Part shown: in pieces, positions 45,815 through 57,899 of the stretch
Numbering within the stretch: position 1 is the first letter of the stretch
Layout: the number at the start of each line of letters is the position of its first letter
NCBI GenBank assembly: GCA_004802725.1
Contig: SGPM01000114.1
Span: 1-64,000 of the forward strand
DNA length: 64,000 nucleotides
From: Antrodiella citrinella
Lineage: Eukaryota; Basidiomycota; Agaricomycetes; Polyporales; Steccherinaceae
Direction: 5' to 3'
The notes under the pieces: model-generated
Database searches by the model: none
What the model saw: only the letters and a program-made list of their open reading frames with translations
What the model was told of the DNA's origin: nothing
Position numbers and translations under genes: made by a program

Positions 45815-47313
45815 TCAAAGAATATGCGGCCACCCTTCTTGACCACCAACCCTACCTTTGAAGTTACACTCCACGAGTAAGGGTACGATCGCGTTATCCT
45901 CTGGATCTTGATAGAAATCCATGAATGCCCAGCCTCGTACACGCGGCTCATCGACGGCGCTGAGTAGAGACAAAAGCCAAGTGCCGACACGGGAGTTGAC
46001 TCCTTCAACCCCAAAGCCGAGTTTGGGCCAGCCGAATCCCCGCGCTATCGCCGGAGGCAGGCCCAAGGGGAAGGAGGCAGCAGAGAAGAAAGTGATGTTG
46101 AGTGTGGGCGTTGGTAGATCGTGCGTGGGCGGCAGTAAGATGCGAGTCGCGAGGTCGACTTTCTCCGGAATATTGAGGAAGGAAGGGATGCTATACCTAG
46201 AAGGGAACTTATTAGCGAATGAGTGTGTAAGGCGTGACAGCTCGAGACGTACCAATCATGTGTCTGAACCAAGGTGTTCTTGCACTCCCAAGTAAAGCCA
46301 GTCTTCTTGCTGTCTGGCCATGTCGTTGGATGGATTCCCATACCCTCCAAGCCACCCTTCCATCCGTTACTATCACCACCAAACCGGCTGAACATCACAA
46401 CCTTCCCCCTCACCTCTCCCAGCGTTGGTATCCGGTTACCCAAGTACCACATATCCATACCACCCGCGCCGTTCGTAATTTCGTCGCGCACGCGTTCGGA
46501 GAATATCGTCGGTGAAATGTTCATAAAGTCTTCCTGCTTGATCGACATGACTATCGTCTCTCCGCATGTCTCTGGCGCGATGAGAAAGTCGTGAATCGTT
46601 TGCAAGATATATTGGAAAGATGCTCGCTGGGGGTATACACCGTGAAAGGCCATGAGGCCATCGTCCTTGACCGCAAGGCGAATATCAAGCACCCGGATGC
46701 CGGACTGCAGTTGTACAGGTAGAGGAGTGGTGAGGTCCTGACATTGCGATATGGGCCAACCATACAACGCCATACTATCGGAATGATAAGTCAATCTATG
46801 TAAGGTTGAAAAAAGCAAAAGCACACTCACGTATCGTGAGTCCCGGGAAGACTGAGTGCGGATATGGGTATAGCGTCGGGCAAATCACTCAAGAATGATG
46901 CTAGGTTTCGTTTGGGCAGTATGAGCAACTTATGGTGGTGTCTGCTAACCTAAGATGAACATCCGAATGATACCAGTATATCCTCGGTATTGCATGCAGA
47001 GACTCACTTTGCTGCGGTATATCCGCCAGGGACAACCGTCCTCAACATTCACGACCTTCCATTGAGCACTGAACACCAACGGAACCCGCATTGAAAGCGC
47101 GTCTGCATCAACCTGCAACTTCTCATCCGAAGGCCATTTGGCGTTGACAATGTTGGACAACACAAGATGAGACTGAGCACCAGTAACCTCTAGAGTGGTG
47201 GACGCGGAAGGTAGGATGACGGAAGAGCGTCCATGTCCTTGGGACGATGAGCTGCTTCCGTACTCGATGGAGACATGGTTGTCTGTATGATTTGAGATTG
47301 TTAATTTGCGCAT
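45815..47313 (-). CDS. PLC-like phosphodiesterase (PI-PLC X-domain-like)
   Basis: This belongs to the PI-PLC X-domain superfamily (eukaryotic PLCXD and bacterial PI-PLC type), which cleave phosphatidylinositol or related lipids without calcium. The start ATG at 47313 gives MRKLTISNHTDNHVSIEYGS, part of a beta-rich N-terminal domain of about 105 residues. The X domain begins with ALSLPGTHDTMALYGWPISQ and holds the first catalytic His (GTHD). The second lies in DGLMAFHGVYPQRASF, and IRVLDIRLA and GETIVMSIKQEDF follow. A GDSNGWKGGLEGMGIH block and NTLVQTHDWY complete the barrel. It ends GRVGGQEGWPHIL, with the stop at 45817-45815. About 425 residues. No signal peptide is clear, and the catalytic residues look complete. 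Confidence 0.88.
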
Positions 47314-47737
47314 CTAAGGCGACGCACAGGGGTGGGTAGAATATCTAAAGTGGAGGTGGGGTAGGACCAAATTCCTCGTGGGGCGGCGGTATTATTCTCG
47401 AGAGGTGCTGGTGGGTCAACCCGGCCCGGTGCCCATCTGGGGTTCAATTCTCCCTCACACCGGCCTCATCCTCACCTCCTCTGCTTGCGGAATGGTAGGA
47501 ACCTCCGGCGATTTTCATCGTCATCCCTGACTTCAGCTCACGCTGTTTGTCATTTCTGCGATTGGATTCTCAACGCTCTGTAGCACAAGCCGCACCATGT
47601 ACACATACTTAGTACGCGGGGTATAGATTTCCGGCCCCATTGATGGGTGTCCGGCTGACTTTAAAATAAAAAAATCCAAATTCCTTCCAAGATCTTTCCT
47701 ACCTTCAATATTCAATCCTTCCTCTGAACTACATAAA
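47314..47737. promoter_or_regulatory. Divergent promoter region PLC-like/RRP3
   Basis: This 424-bp interval lies between the start codons of two divergent genes. An A-rich TATA-like run (ttaaaataaaaaaatcc, about 47660-47676) lies about 65 bp upstream of the RRP3 ATG. A segment near 47405-47465 with ggttcaattctccc resembles a tRNA T-arm but does not fold into a tRNA. Confidence 0.45.
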
Positions 47738-49330
47738 ATGCCGACTCCAGAAGAGGCCTCTACTTCCACTACTCTGCCGCCTGATGTTCCCGCTCCTGCG
47801 GCTACCTTTGAAAGGCTCGGCCTGATAGAGCCTCTGCTCGATGCATTGAAGTCACTCAATTTCACAACGCCGACCGACATCCAGGCGGCAGCTCTTCCAC
47901 CAGCTCTCGAAGGTCGCGATATCATTGGTGTGGCCTCTACAGGCTCCGGAAAAACTGCTGCATTTGCCCTACCAATTCTCCAGAAGTTATGGGAGGACCC
48001 GAAAGGACTGTTCGCCGTGATCATGGCACCTACGAGAGAGTTGGCCTACCAGATCTCTCAGCACTTTGAGGGACTCGGCGCGGCGATGGGTGTCAGGTGT
48101 GCAACTATTGTAGGAGGTATGGACGATAGGATGACACAGGCTGTGACTCTCGCGAAGAAACCCCATATTATCGTTGCTACTCCCGGACGTCTCAATGATC
48201 ACTTGGAAAACACGAAGGGCTTCAATTTACGGAATTTGAAGTTTCTGGTGAGTATTCTCTGTATTGTGCTCCAACCACTCTATTGACGGCTCTTACAATA
48301 GGTTATGGACGAAGCTGATCGACTTTTGGATCTGGACTTCGGTCCTATCATTGACAAAATCCTGAAGGTTATACCTAAGGAGCGTACGACGTATCTATTC
48401 TCAGCTACTATGACGACCAAAGTCGCCAAGCTCCAAAGGGCAAGCTTGTCGAATCCTGTACGAGTCGAGGTCTCAGAAAAGTGAGCACCTCTTCTGAAGA
48501 TACTCTCATACTTCCTCTCTAAACAGCGTCCCCTGCGATGAAGATATTCTACAGTATCAACATTGTTGCAATATTATCTCTTCATCCCACTTGTGCAAAA
48601 AGATGTACACCTGATAAACCTTGCGAACTCTCTGGCTCAAAACTCCATCATCATCTTCACAAGAACTGTCCACGACGCCCAACGGTGCGTTTCTTCCTCA
48701 CTTTCGCCCCTCTGTCACTGATGTCTTGCAGGTTATCGATCATTCTGCGAACGCTGGGATTCCCAGCTGTCCCATTGCACGGTCAACTCAGCCAGAGTGC
48801 CCGATTAGGTGCACTCGGTAAATTCAAAAGCGGTGGGCGGCGAGTCCTAGTTGCGACCGATGTTGCGAGTCGGTGCGTCCTTCTACAAACCAGAGCGTGC
48901 ATATATTGATATGCAGCAATTCACCAGAGGACTAGACATTCCCTCCGTAGACGTGGTCATCAACTACGATATCCCGACTCATTCTAAAGACTACATCCAC
49001 CGAGTCGGTCGAACAGCCCGAGCAGGTCGCTCCGGAAAATCAGTTACCCTCGTGACGCAATACGACGTCGAGCTCGTGCAACGAATAGAAACTGTTATCG
49101 GCAAGAAAATGGAGCTCTGGCCGACGGACGCAGAAGAAATCGCACTGTTGAGGGAACGGGTGGATGAAGCGGGCAGGTTGGCGGCGAGTGAGATGAGGGA
49201 TCAGAATGCGGGAAGATCGAGGAAACGGAGAAGAGATGGTGGCGGTGGGAAGGATGATATGGACAGGGATGACGATGTAGTTGAAGCAGGCATGCCCAAA
49301 AAGAAGTCGAAGGGCGGCAGTAGGAGATGA
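47738..49330 (+). CDS. RRP3: ATP-dependent RNA helicase RRP3 (DDX47)
   Basis: Rrp3/DDX47 is a nucleolar DEAD-box helicase needed for 18S rRNA maturation. The start ATG at 47738 gives [20 protein letters not shown]. Helicase motifs occur in order: Q motif ([14 protein letters not shown] ... TPTDIQ), motif I ([17 protein letters not shown]), Ia ([11 protein letters not shown]), Ib ([20 protein letters not shown]), II ([14 protein letters not shown]), III (FSATMT), IV (IIIFTRT), V ([20 protein letters not shown]) and VI ([16 protein letters not shown]). The C-terminus is basic ([12 protein letters not shown] ... [10 protein letters not shown]). About 457 residues with four introns, close to yeast Rrp3. 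The LDLDFG in motif II is the RRP3/DDX47-type sequence. Confidence 0.95.
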
Positions 49331-49392
49331 CCAGTATGCTTCAGTCCATGGCCTTCGAGCTCCTGCAATTCACTCTGTATGTATATGTTGAT

Positions 49393-50323
49393 TCACTTCA
49401 TGAACATCAGATCTGAACGCAGAATGTACTTGTTACCCTCCACGATTAGAGACCCCTCGTGAAGTAAGCATTCGTTTCCATGACTAGCGAAGTAACATAT
49501 ATTGAGATGAGATACGGAGATACTTTGACAAGTGATGACTACAGACCGGTGCAGGAGAGCTGTACCACGAGTCAAAGGTGCTACAATCTTCCCTGTAGGT
49601 TTTCCCCTCTGATCTTGGTAAAATATTGTCTGTTCCACAGGCGACTTCAGACAATACAGAAAACGAAGAGATGCAAAGACCATACTTCACCCCCTTTCAC
49701 GCCGTCCTGCTCTCCCGTTAGGTATATCAGGAGCGTCCATTCTGATTTCGCGCCGGTTTGAGGATCTCGAACAGAGTCGTCGTAGTGACAGCCAAAGTGC
49801 TGTCCGGGTGTATACTTATACATCCGGATATTGGAATTGAGGGAGTGGGGCGAATGGTCTGAGGCTGGTCGCCGGACTGTAGCTGGATACGGGAACGTAG
49901 GAAGATGAGGTACAAGAGTGTCGTACAGGGCTTGCGCGAAGTCGACCGAAATAATGGAGATGCGGTCTAGAGACGTGAATTGGGTGAACGACGTAGAGGT
50001 ATATGCGACTACAATGTAGAACGTACGATTGTCCCTGTCTGCTTCCCCTCTTTTTTTCGGTGGTGTCAGCTCCAGCGGCAGACCATCTATGAGCCGCACA
50101 AAAGCCTTGCATTCTTCGGGCGAGAAGAAGTCCTGGGGATGAGTCAATATCGTCCTCGCGGTTAGCAGCGTTCACCAAGACGGACATCAATAACCAGTAT
50201 CTGGTCCTCGAGCAAGGCACGACATTCCAATCCTTCTTTGGTAAGAACAGGTGGGAACACTGCTGAAGGTCCTGTAGGACATGTTTGACGGGGTGCTGCG
50301 ACTGATTTTGTCTTCTTGGCCAT
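49393..50323 (-). CDS. Prolyl 4-hydroxylase-like 2-oxoglutarate/Fe(II) oxygenase
   Basis: This is a small oxygenase of the P4Hc fold. The start ATG at 50323 gives MAKKTKSVAAPRQTCPTGPS, followed by VFFSPEECKAFVRLIDGLPL, ISVDFAQALYDTLVPHLP and NIRMYKYTPGQHFGCHYDDS, where HYD is the iron HxD. LLIYLTGEQDGVKGGETIFY comes next. The distal histidine is in LLHRHGNECLLHEG, and the lysine in GNKYILRSDLMF is the usual 2-oxoglutarate ligand. It ends MFMK. About 236 residues and four introns. No signal peptide or collagen-type repeats are seen, so it is probably intracellular; the substrate is unknown. It lies 110 bp from the tRNA-Ser gene. Confidence 0.88.
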
Positions 50324-50432
50324 CAAAGGGTATGAGAAGAGAGCTGAAGTTATGAGGCAGGGGGCAGTACGCTATGATTGCTTATAAACGAGCGGACGAG
50401 GCCATAGATCCCATCAAGCACAGCGCCTGTAA

Positions 50433-50527
50433 GTCACTTTGCCGGAGTGGTTAACGGGATCGCCTGCTATTATATAGCTACCAGCGGTTGTGCTTTGCAC
50501 GCGAGTGTTCGAATCGCTCAGGTGACG
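50433..50527 (+). tRNA. tRNA-Ser(GCU) with a 13-nt intron
   Basis: A complete type II tRNA folds here. The acceptor arm is GTCACTT (50433-50439) paired with AGGTGAC (50520-50526), and the discriminator base is G, as expected for serine. The D-loop has GAGTGGTTAACGG. The anticodon stem is ATCGC (50459-50463) with GCGGT (50484-50488), and the loop holds CTGCTA with anticodon GCT at 50466-50468. The intron is 50470-50482 and contains AGC, which pairs with the anticodon as in many eukaryotic pre-tRNAs. The variable arm is GTGC-TTT-GCAC. The T arm is GAGTG-TTCGAAT-CGCTC. A T6 run at 50529-50534 is the Pol III terminator. It would read AGC and AGU codons. Confidence 0.9.
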
Positions 50528-50528
50528 C

Positions 50529-50534
50529 TTTTTT
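50529..50534 (+). terminator. RNA polymerase III terminator of tRNA-Ser
   Basis: Six T residues follow the discriminator base of the tRNA-Ser gene by one base, which is a standard Pol III stop signal. The next gene (CMR1) ends about 105 bp downstream on the opposite strand. Confidence 0.85.
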
Positions 50535-50638
50535 GCTTCATTTTGTCCGTTCTTCCCCAAAGCCTAAACATATCCTCATCATGGTATCCTATAGTAAATC
50601 AAGTACAGCTTATCCAAGTCAGTCACTATGTAATATGA

Positions 50639-52842
50639 TCATTCATCCAATGGAGCCCAAAGAACACATCTACCACTGCCATTCCCACTGGCCGCCCTTT
50701 CGACTACGCTGGGATGTGAACAAGTCACTGCCTGGACGGCGGTGATTCTGGTGGATCACATTAGCTCTCATGCTCGTGACCTAGTGTGTTGAGATTCACC
50801 GCTTTGGATCAGACAGCTTCGCCAACAATTCGCCCTGGTAACCGGTACATTAGACATTACATGATAGACTCGTCCTCAGCGTGTCACTCACCTTGCAGGT
50901 GTATATGTCTAACGAATGTCTCATGTTTCCGACCTTGGAGGAAACGTCATTTCATAATCTGTCAGGCGTGGTCGTGAATTGCGCTTACTGTGACATGGGG
51001 CAATACGTCTGGATTCGGTGACCATTGCGCTTTGAGGACAGTCAGCCATCGTCCCTAAACATCTTCATCATTAGAGCATGCAGTAGGAATTTGAACTCGA
51101 ACTTCGCACCGTCTGGCAGTCATGGGATACTTCTCGCTTTGGCCGAGAGGTGGGGAACTTCGAGGGGCGGTTCAAGAAAGATCGATCGATATCCCAAACT
51201 GGAAACGAAGATTTGAGCGGAATGACAGGTACTATGGCACTAGTCTCTAGTGGGACTTACACCTCAACTTATCGTCGTAGCATGTGCTGACAATGCCTCT
51301 TCCTCTAGGATCCCAGTAGGCAGAATTGATAGCTTTGCCGTGTTCCCACTCGCCTCGGAGGCACGTCCCAGCATCCTCGGAATGTCTCAAAAATTCTTCA
51401 ATGATCTTGGAGTCGTCCTCGTCATCGAGAGTCTTTAAAATGTCAAAATTACGAGCATCCCATATTCTGTGGCCATCTAAGCTCAGCTTGCACCAATATT
51501 GAATCGTTCTCACCTCAAAAACCGGTTGTTCGAAGCAGTAAGGAGGAAATGCGGATTGGCAGGATTGATGCTGACGGTACCAATCTTGTGCGTAGACACA
51601 CCATGCCATCGCGCCTTTGACTTGTCTTCTCGCAAGTCAAGATGTGTGAGCCCTCCAGATGAGTCAGAGATCCACATCTCGTTGCCTGTAGGGGGCAGAT
51701 CCACCGAGTGGATCAGGGTATTGCCTTCCGTTGCGAATATCTCTCGAGATATTCCCGAAGTGAACGAAAGACTGCGTAGCGTGCAGTCGTATGAGCTAGT
51801 GAAGACCTTGACATGGCTGTAAACGGTATGCAAGGAGCAGATGGAATACAAATTAGACGTACACTGTGCGCGTCATTAGGGTCAAATTTGATACTTGAGA
51901 TTGACGACTTGGACGTTGCGGGCCAATGTGCCTGTAACCTCCAATATTGACCGTTTTCCTTGCTTTCGGTTTCAGCTTCGTCGTCGTCATCTTCTCCCTC
52001 GATAGGTGCTCTAGGATCCCAAATTCCAAGTTGACCGTGTTTATCTGCAAAGGTGCTCTTTATGCGATTCAAAATTGCATGAAGGCAACGTCATACCGCC
52101 AAAGAAAATGATATCCTTCGTCTTCTCGGGGTGATACGCCGCGCTATAGATCCTGTCTTGACAAACTTTTGCCCTCGCAACGACCTTCATCTTCTCCAGT
52201 CGTTTCTTCAAATCCGTCACCTCTCGAGCCTCTTGATCGGTACCGTCAGCATCACATGTGAACGCGTCTTGGCTCGTAGCGCGACGAGGATTCGATGTTT
52301 TCAGGAGTTCTTGGAAAGTAGAACGCAGAGTGGACCGTCCTGAGTCGTCCAAGTCGTCTGTCAATGCTGTAAGGTCCAAGTCTTGATGACGAGGTCGCTT
52401 GGCCTGTCGCTCTCGTTCTTCGGCTTCCAAGCGTTTGTCCTCTTCTTTCTTCCGCACGTCTTCTTCCTCCTTCTGTCCAATTGTGAGTCAAGATACGACA
52501 TGCAACACAGCCCCATTCCCCTACCTCTCGTTTCTTCTTCTGTGCAGGGGTTTCGTTGGGATTCACGACAGGGAGTTTGAGTCGCGTAGATGCCCGCGTC
52601 GTTCTAGCAGGCAAGGGACTTGCTGCCGCCCGCTTGGCTGGTCTCCTAGGTTGAACAGGTCTCGCTTGTAGTTTCGATTTATCTGCCTTCGGTGCAATGC
52701 CTAGGCTTTGAACGGAGATATCAAGCGACGCGAGGAGGGCTTTATTCCGAGCGATATTCGCTTCCCGTTCTGCATCGCTGCATTTACATCGTGAACATCA
52801 GACAGAGACAAGTGAGAGGTTTGTAACGCACAAATCAGACAT
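50639..52842 (-). CDS. CMR1: WD40 DNA-damage response protein CMR1 (WDR76/DDB2-like)
   Basis: Cmr1 is a chromatin-associated WD40 protein linked to DNA damage and replication stress. The start ATG at 52842 gives MSDFDAEREANIARNKALLA, the characteristic Cmr1 N-terminus, followed by a basic linker. A highly charged coil follows (RKKEEDKRLEAEERERQAK). The beta-propeller begins around VCQDRIYSAAYHPEKTKDII and includes GDKHGQLGIWDPRA, SSISSIKFDPNDAHSVFTSS, YDCTLRSLSF, GNTLIHSVDLPPTGNEMWIS, LTASNNRFLRIWDARNFDIL, YDDKLRFWDIDRSFLNRPSK, WLTVLKAQWSPNPDVLPHV and VGNMRHSLDIYTCKG. It ends ASGNGSGRCVLWAPLDE with TGA at 50641-50639. About 570 residues and nine or ten short introns. The 3' exons are small and were joined by splice phase. 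Confidence 0.92.
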
Positions 52843-53099
52843 CTCGATTCAATATTATGAGCCTTGGAGTTGGATGTGATACGAAGAAGATGCTTGGAGA
52901 TCGTGTGCGATGCCAACGAGTCCGGGTAGAATAGTCCAACGCGTCATTGTTGAATCGTCACACGTCACATCACGTGCTTGTGACCATTGGCGAGCAAACG
53001 TCACGCAACTCAAGACTCGGAGAGCGGAAGAATCGAAGAGCAAATGCATTGAACCCACTCTGAGAACTCGAAAGTAATAAATTAACATAAATCTTAGCG

Positions 53100-56000
53100 T
53101 CATGCACTCTCTCCCATGTTGACAATAAAAGTACTCCTTCCACCACGGGGTAAAACAAGAACAGTCTGAGCACCATAAATTTGGTAGGTCTCGCAACTTG
53201 GTAACACCGGTGCCTTCATCCTCTGTTCGCCGGGAATTGCGAGGGCGGTGACACTAATCTTAGGCAAAGGAAGTTCGCCGTGATGCAAAGCAATCAACGT
53301 GATCGACGTTGTGAACGTGTGGTTGTCCTATGGCCATTTCGTTAACACGAGACAAATGTACCAATAGCAGAAACCGACTCACCTCTGCAATGAAATCTCC
53401 GCGTTTGCGACCGCTTACTAGCCAATCCTTCGACATTTCCTCGATATCAAAGCGCATACGGTAGCTTTCAGTGTCGCTGTCTTCCGTTGGTGCCCAATGA
53501 AAGGATGTTCGGATGGTGAGGACCGCATGAATGGGTTGACCAGCGAACATATCTAGTGCACGTGTAGGGTCAAGAGAGAAGGGATTGGAAGATATCTGCA
53601 GTGAAGCGGCGGCCAGGATCTGACAGGATTTCGCGAGACGTCAGCTAATACATGCCTACCCATCGAAATGATCACTTACGTGCATCTGTGGGACGTCAAC
53701 TGGTATCACAATTTCACGCCATTCACAGGGAAAATCTTCCAATCGTCTGGATTGATTTAGGAGCTTTGTAGGATGTCAGAAAGACCACACAACTGGAGAA
53801 AGATATTGTCGTACCTTCTTAATTTCTTCTAGTGCCTGACCGACTGCGTCCTCTTCAATCGTTATATCTGGAATGACTAGCTCCCCGGTGATCTCATAAA
53901 GCGACACCCATGAGGCGTCTTTCTCGAGTGCTTGTACAAGAGTGTCCAGGATCTCGGCACGGAAAGGTTCCAGGGACTCCGTCTTCGTAACGACCTCACC
54001 GACAACTGTTTCCATGACCTGCTCGACCTCTGTAACAGTTGATAAAGCGATCTATCTTCGAGATGAGAACAAATCTCACCTTCTCGTAACATTCGATATG
54101 TGACCTTGAGGTGCAACGAGTTGCGTTCTAAAACAAATCAGATCATCCGTTGGAGTGCTGAGTGCACTCGCTCACCTTCGCCTCGAGCAGAGTCGAGCCG
54201 GAAAAGAAACCTCCCAGGTTGTGCCGGGGTGATAGTCTGCAGACTGAAGTCAATACGGTAGCCGGAAGGCTCAGCAATCGAACGTACAATAAGTCTGGGA
54301 CCGGGAGACATGCACTTAGCGATCTTGAGACCGTCATCACCCTTGCCCTGCGAAGCCAGCTCCGTAGACAGGATTCGAACATGTTGCGGAGATGTGGATG
54401 TCAACGTAAAACGTGTAAAAAGCCTACAAAATGTGAGTCTGTGCTTAGACTAAGCTGTTGGAAACAACTCACCTCGTTCCTCGGAAGAAGTCTTCAACAT
54501 TGATAGACACAGGTAAAGCTGTGAGGACAAATCGAACAAGCTGGAGCGTTCTGATCACCTCTGGCTCGGCAGTCGTGGTGTACTCAACCGTAATATTGAC
54601 ACGCTATATTACAGGTCAGTGATAGCTTTGCGTGCTATATGTCCGCACGTACCATAGCATGATATGCTGACGCATCACTATGAGGCATGGATATCGAGAC
54701 AGATTCACTGGACGAAACTTCAGACAGTGCCACAGAGTCATCACTTGTCTCAAGATGCGCATGCCCTGATTTTATTCGTCAATAGAGGGAGATGAAGGTG
54801 CAATCGTAGTCACTCACCTGGTTCAATGATAGAAGCCTTGCTGTACTTGAATTGCACACCGGAGGGCGCCGAAAGCTTGATGATAGCTGAACGTATGTCG
54901 TTCCGGCCAGATGTGAAGACCACCACAATAGAAGACATGTTACCTAGCTGAACTGTATCCACGGCCATGAGAATAAGTGTGATCGTTACGAGCAGCTGTA
55001 CTTACTTCTTTGAGGCTGACGCAGACGTACATCGACCGCGTGCAGATCCTTTGGTACCTGGATAAGAACTGGTGGCCTCTTCGCAGCTCGGGATTTGCCA
55101 CTCGGAGGAGGTGAGTGTGTCCATTGCAACACAAGATTTGACATCTTGATTTGAGCGCTGTGGAGTGAATACGTCCCAGCAGAGGCGGACTGCACCAAAG
55201 TCAGTATCAACGAAGTAAGCCCTGCATATCGGAACGTACATGGCAAAAAAGCGAGATCGTGTTCTCCCCCGGTTCCAACGACTGAAGTTTCTCGAAGAAC
55301 TGAATCTTGCTCCCGTCTCGTCCGGAAAGAGAGACCGTGACTTCGCTAATCGGTATTGGCTGCACAAGTCATTCAGTCATTTGATCTTTTCAAAACACTG
55401 CAAAGTCTACTCACACATGGTAGCGAGTTTCGGATGACAACGTTGAGAATGGCGCCGTCTCTTGTCTCCGCTAACGTCGCCCGCCCACTGGGCACAGAGA
55501 CAGTAATGGCAGGATGATCATGGTGAATCATTTCTGAGCAATGATGTAAGGAACACTGTTTGCGACAGTGCGGAGTTGTTCACGTACCTGAAGGAGCGTC
55601 TCGTGCAGCATCGCTTAGAGCCTGCACCAGATTGGTAACATATGCTACATGGTCAAGTTCTGTCAAGAGCAAATCCTTCCCCAAATCTTGAATGTACGCT
55701 TTCAAGAAGTCCAATAAAATGTATACCCAATCCCGGTCCCTCGGTTTGCTGAGCGCTGAGTGTATATCAAGGGCTTGGGCAAGCATGCACGCCTCTAGTG
55801 ATGTCCACCCATGAGGCGAATAATGGGCAGGAAGGGATGAGAAAGTTGATAGCGCATTGCTGAGTCGAGAGCGATGTCTATAAAAATCTTAGCCGGGTCA
55901 AGCAATGAGCTATCAACGGAAAGAGGACATACACATCCAGTGCAGCGAGACTGCCGTGCATCTTCAGCGCAAACTTGCGTCGACCAGCACTTGCGTATAG

Positions 56001-57653
56001 CTCAATTGCACGGTTGGTAATCTTTACATACAGACCATAGAACGCCTCCACATCGTCCAGGCTTTTCAAGACGTCAGCTTGCGTAATTAGCTGTGAGGAA
56101 CGATCTGGTATTGGACTGGTTGGACTAGTTGCGCCTTTGGTACTCTGACTGGGCAGGACGATAGAGAAGGGTGGCCGTGACGGAAGATGGCCGACCTTGA
56201 TACCTACGATGTCCAACTGCAAAATATTAGTTGAGATCCGCCCTCCCGCTTACATTCGCACTTACCTGGTGTCGTGCAAGTTCCGTGAGCTCTCCCTTCA
56301 GAGCATTGAAGTTAGCCATTGCAACTTTGGGGAACTCAAGGCCTTTCGCCCATGCATCACACTGCTCGACCACACTGAGTGCAGATGAGTAGGTCCATGA
56401 TTCCACGAAGAATTTAGGTAGACTATCCTGCAATATGCTGGTTATACTATGAACCTCCGGAATATTTCGAAACACATACCTCAACATCTCGTAGCCTACG
56501 CCCGAATGCACCGAGAAAAGCAACGGCTTTCTGTGCAACTTCGATGATGTGATGCATGCTATTTAGTACGATACATTGCCTGGCAAGGAGGTATATCCGG
56601 AAGTCGAAGATGGGTATTGTGCTCGCGAGGATGAGATCCCGGTATGGCTTCTTTGTCGTCGATAGCAGTGGAAGAGAGTCATCTTTGGGAGCGGGGGATA
56701 TGAGAGTTCCAAACCAAGACAAGTTCTTCTCCTTGAGCACTTCAAAGAAAAGAGCTTCCAATTCGTTATATGTGTTCAACGCTTCATCGTACAGACTCAT
56801 GCCCTCGAATGAAAGTGCAAGGCTTTCCTGTAACACATATTAGTCTTGTAATGCTTCGAAAGCGAAAGCGGTACCTTGAGGATGAAGAACGTGCAGAAGT
56901 TCCATCCAGGCATCTGCCGCTGCCCCTCTGAACGCTTGACCTCCTCCTCTCGTTGCGTAAGAGCCGTCTCAAACGCAGATAATATCCCCTCCTTGACCTT
57001 GTTGATCAGTTCGGCCCAAGCAGTTGGATTGTCGTAGTCGTATGACCACACCAGTTGTACGCATCTACAACTCGACTGAGTCAGTGTACAACGATTATAT
57101 TTCTGAGCACCGTACCGGTCCCTCTTGTCCATATTGAAATCGCCTTTGATCTTGTCAAGCACAGATGTCTTGATCTGGAACAGCTTTTGGGAAGCGGCCT
57201 TCGAATCCGGTCGTATAACATGAATGATGAGCCATTCCTGGTTCTTCCTCTGCGCAACGGTCGCATGCCAGTCCCGGATCTGCTTTTTCACAGTATTCTT
57301 ATATGTATCTGCATCCTTTGAGCCAAAGCCACGATAAGTCCACACTCAATTCATATACAAGATGCACTCACATCACAAACAACGATATACGCGTTCAAGA
57401 GTGGTTTCTCTAGTACGCTCTGCGGAATCTGCGAAGTATGCTCGTCTCGTTTCGTCTCTGCCTGGATCACATTAACTTTCAGCTCCTGGATGGTGCGGAT
57501 GTTCGGACGCAGAGATGATTTCCAGTGTAGATTGCGGAGGGGGAGTTGAGAGAGAAGCGCGACGTAGACCTGCTTCCAGTGCTCCGTTGCTAGAAATGTC
57601 GGGGGTGCGGTGTAGGTGATTGTCACCGGTTGTGCGGAGGAACCGTTTTGCAT
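53100..57653 (-). CDS. TRS130: TRAPPII complex subunit TRS130/TRAPPC10
   Basis: Trs130 is a large subunit specific to TRAPPII, the exchange factor for Ypt31/Rab11-type GTPases in late Golgi traffic. The start ATG at 57653 gives MQNGSSAQPVTITYTAPPTF. The N-terminal part contains TRAPPC10-type blocks: QVYVALLSQLPLRNLHWK, SQIPQSVLEKPLLNAYIVVC, QEWLIIHVIRPDSKAASQK and LFQIKTSVLDKIKGDFNMDK. A helical repeat region follows (LALSFEGMSLYDEALNTYNE, FRIYLLARQC). The C-terminal half is beta-rich with SIRTSFHWAP-like and YQIYGAQTVLVLPRGG text, and ends FIVNMGESA (stop at 53102-53100). About 1,150 residues from roughly twenty exons, in the range of fungal Trs130. Individual exon joints in the middle are not all verified. 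Confidence 0.85.
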
Positions 57654-57899
57654 GACGCGGTATATAAAGAGTATTGGGACAAAATCAATGTCATGAAACA
57701 AAGACTGACATGTCGTAGAGGGAGACGGAGTGTTATGAAGCCTCCGATGCAACCAAAACCTGCCAACGTAGTAGGTACAGTACTAAGCGCTCATTCAAAG
57801 GTTACTGATTTTCTCGGACGTTGTGTGTTCGTTTGAGAACTGCAATTACTACGATACTTGTGACAGATAATAGTATTACATTAGTATTAAGATATCAAG

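Noticed and set aside
47405..47465. tRNA-like T-arm (ggttcaattctccc) upstream of RRP3
   Set aside because: I could not pair an acceptor stem, D arm or anticodon stem around it.
52850..53196. Minus-strand frame of 113 residues between CMR1 and TRS130
   Set aside because: It overlaps the end of TRS130 out of frame and has no domain or splice support; the interval is best read as 3' and 5' untranslated sequence.
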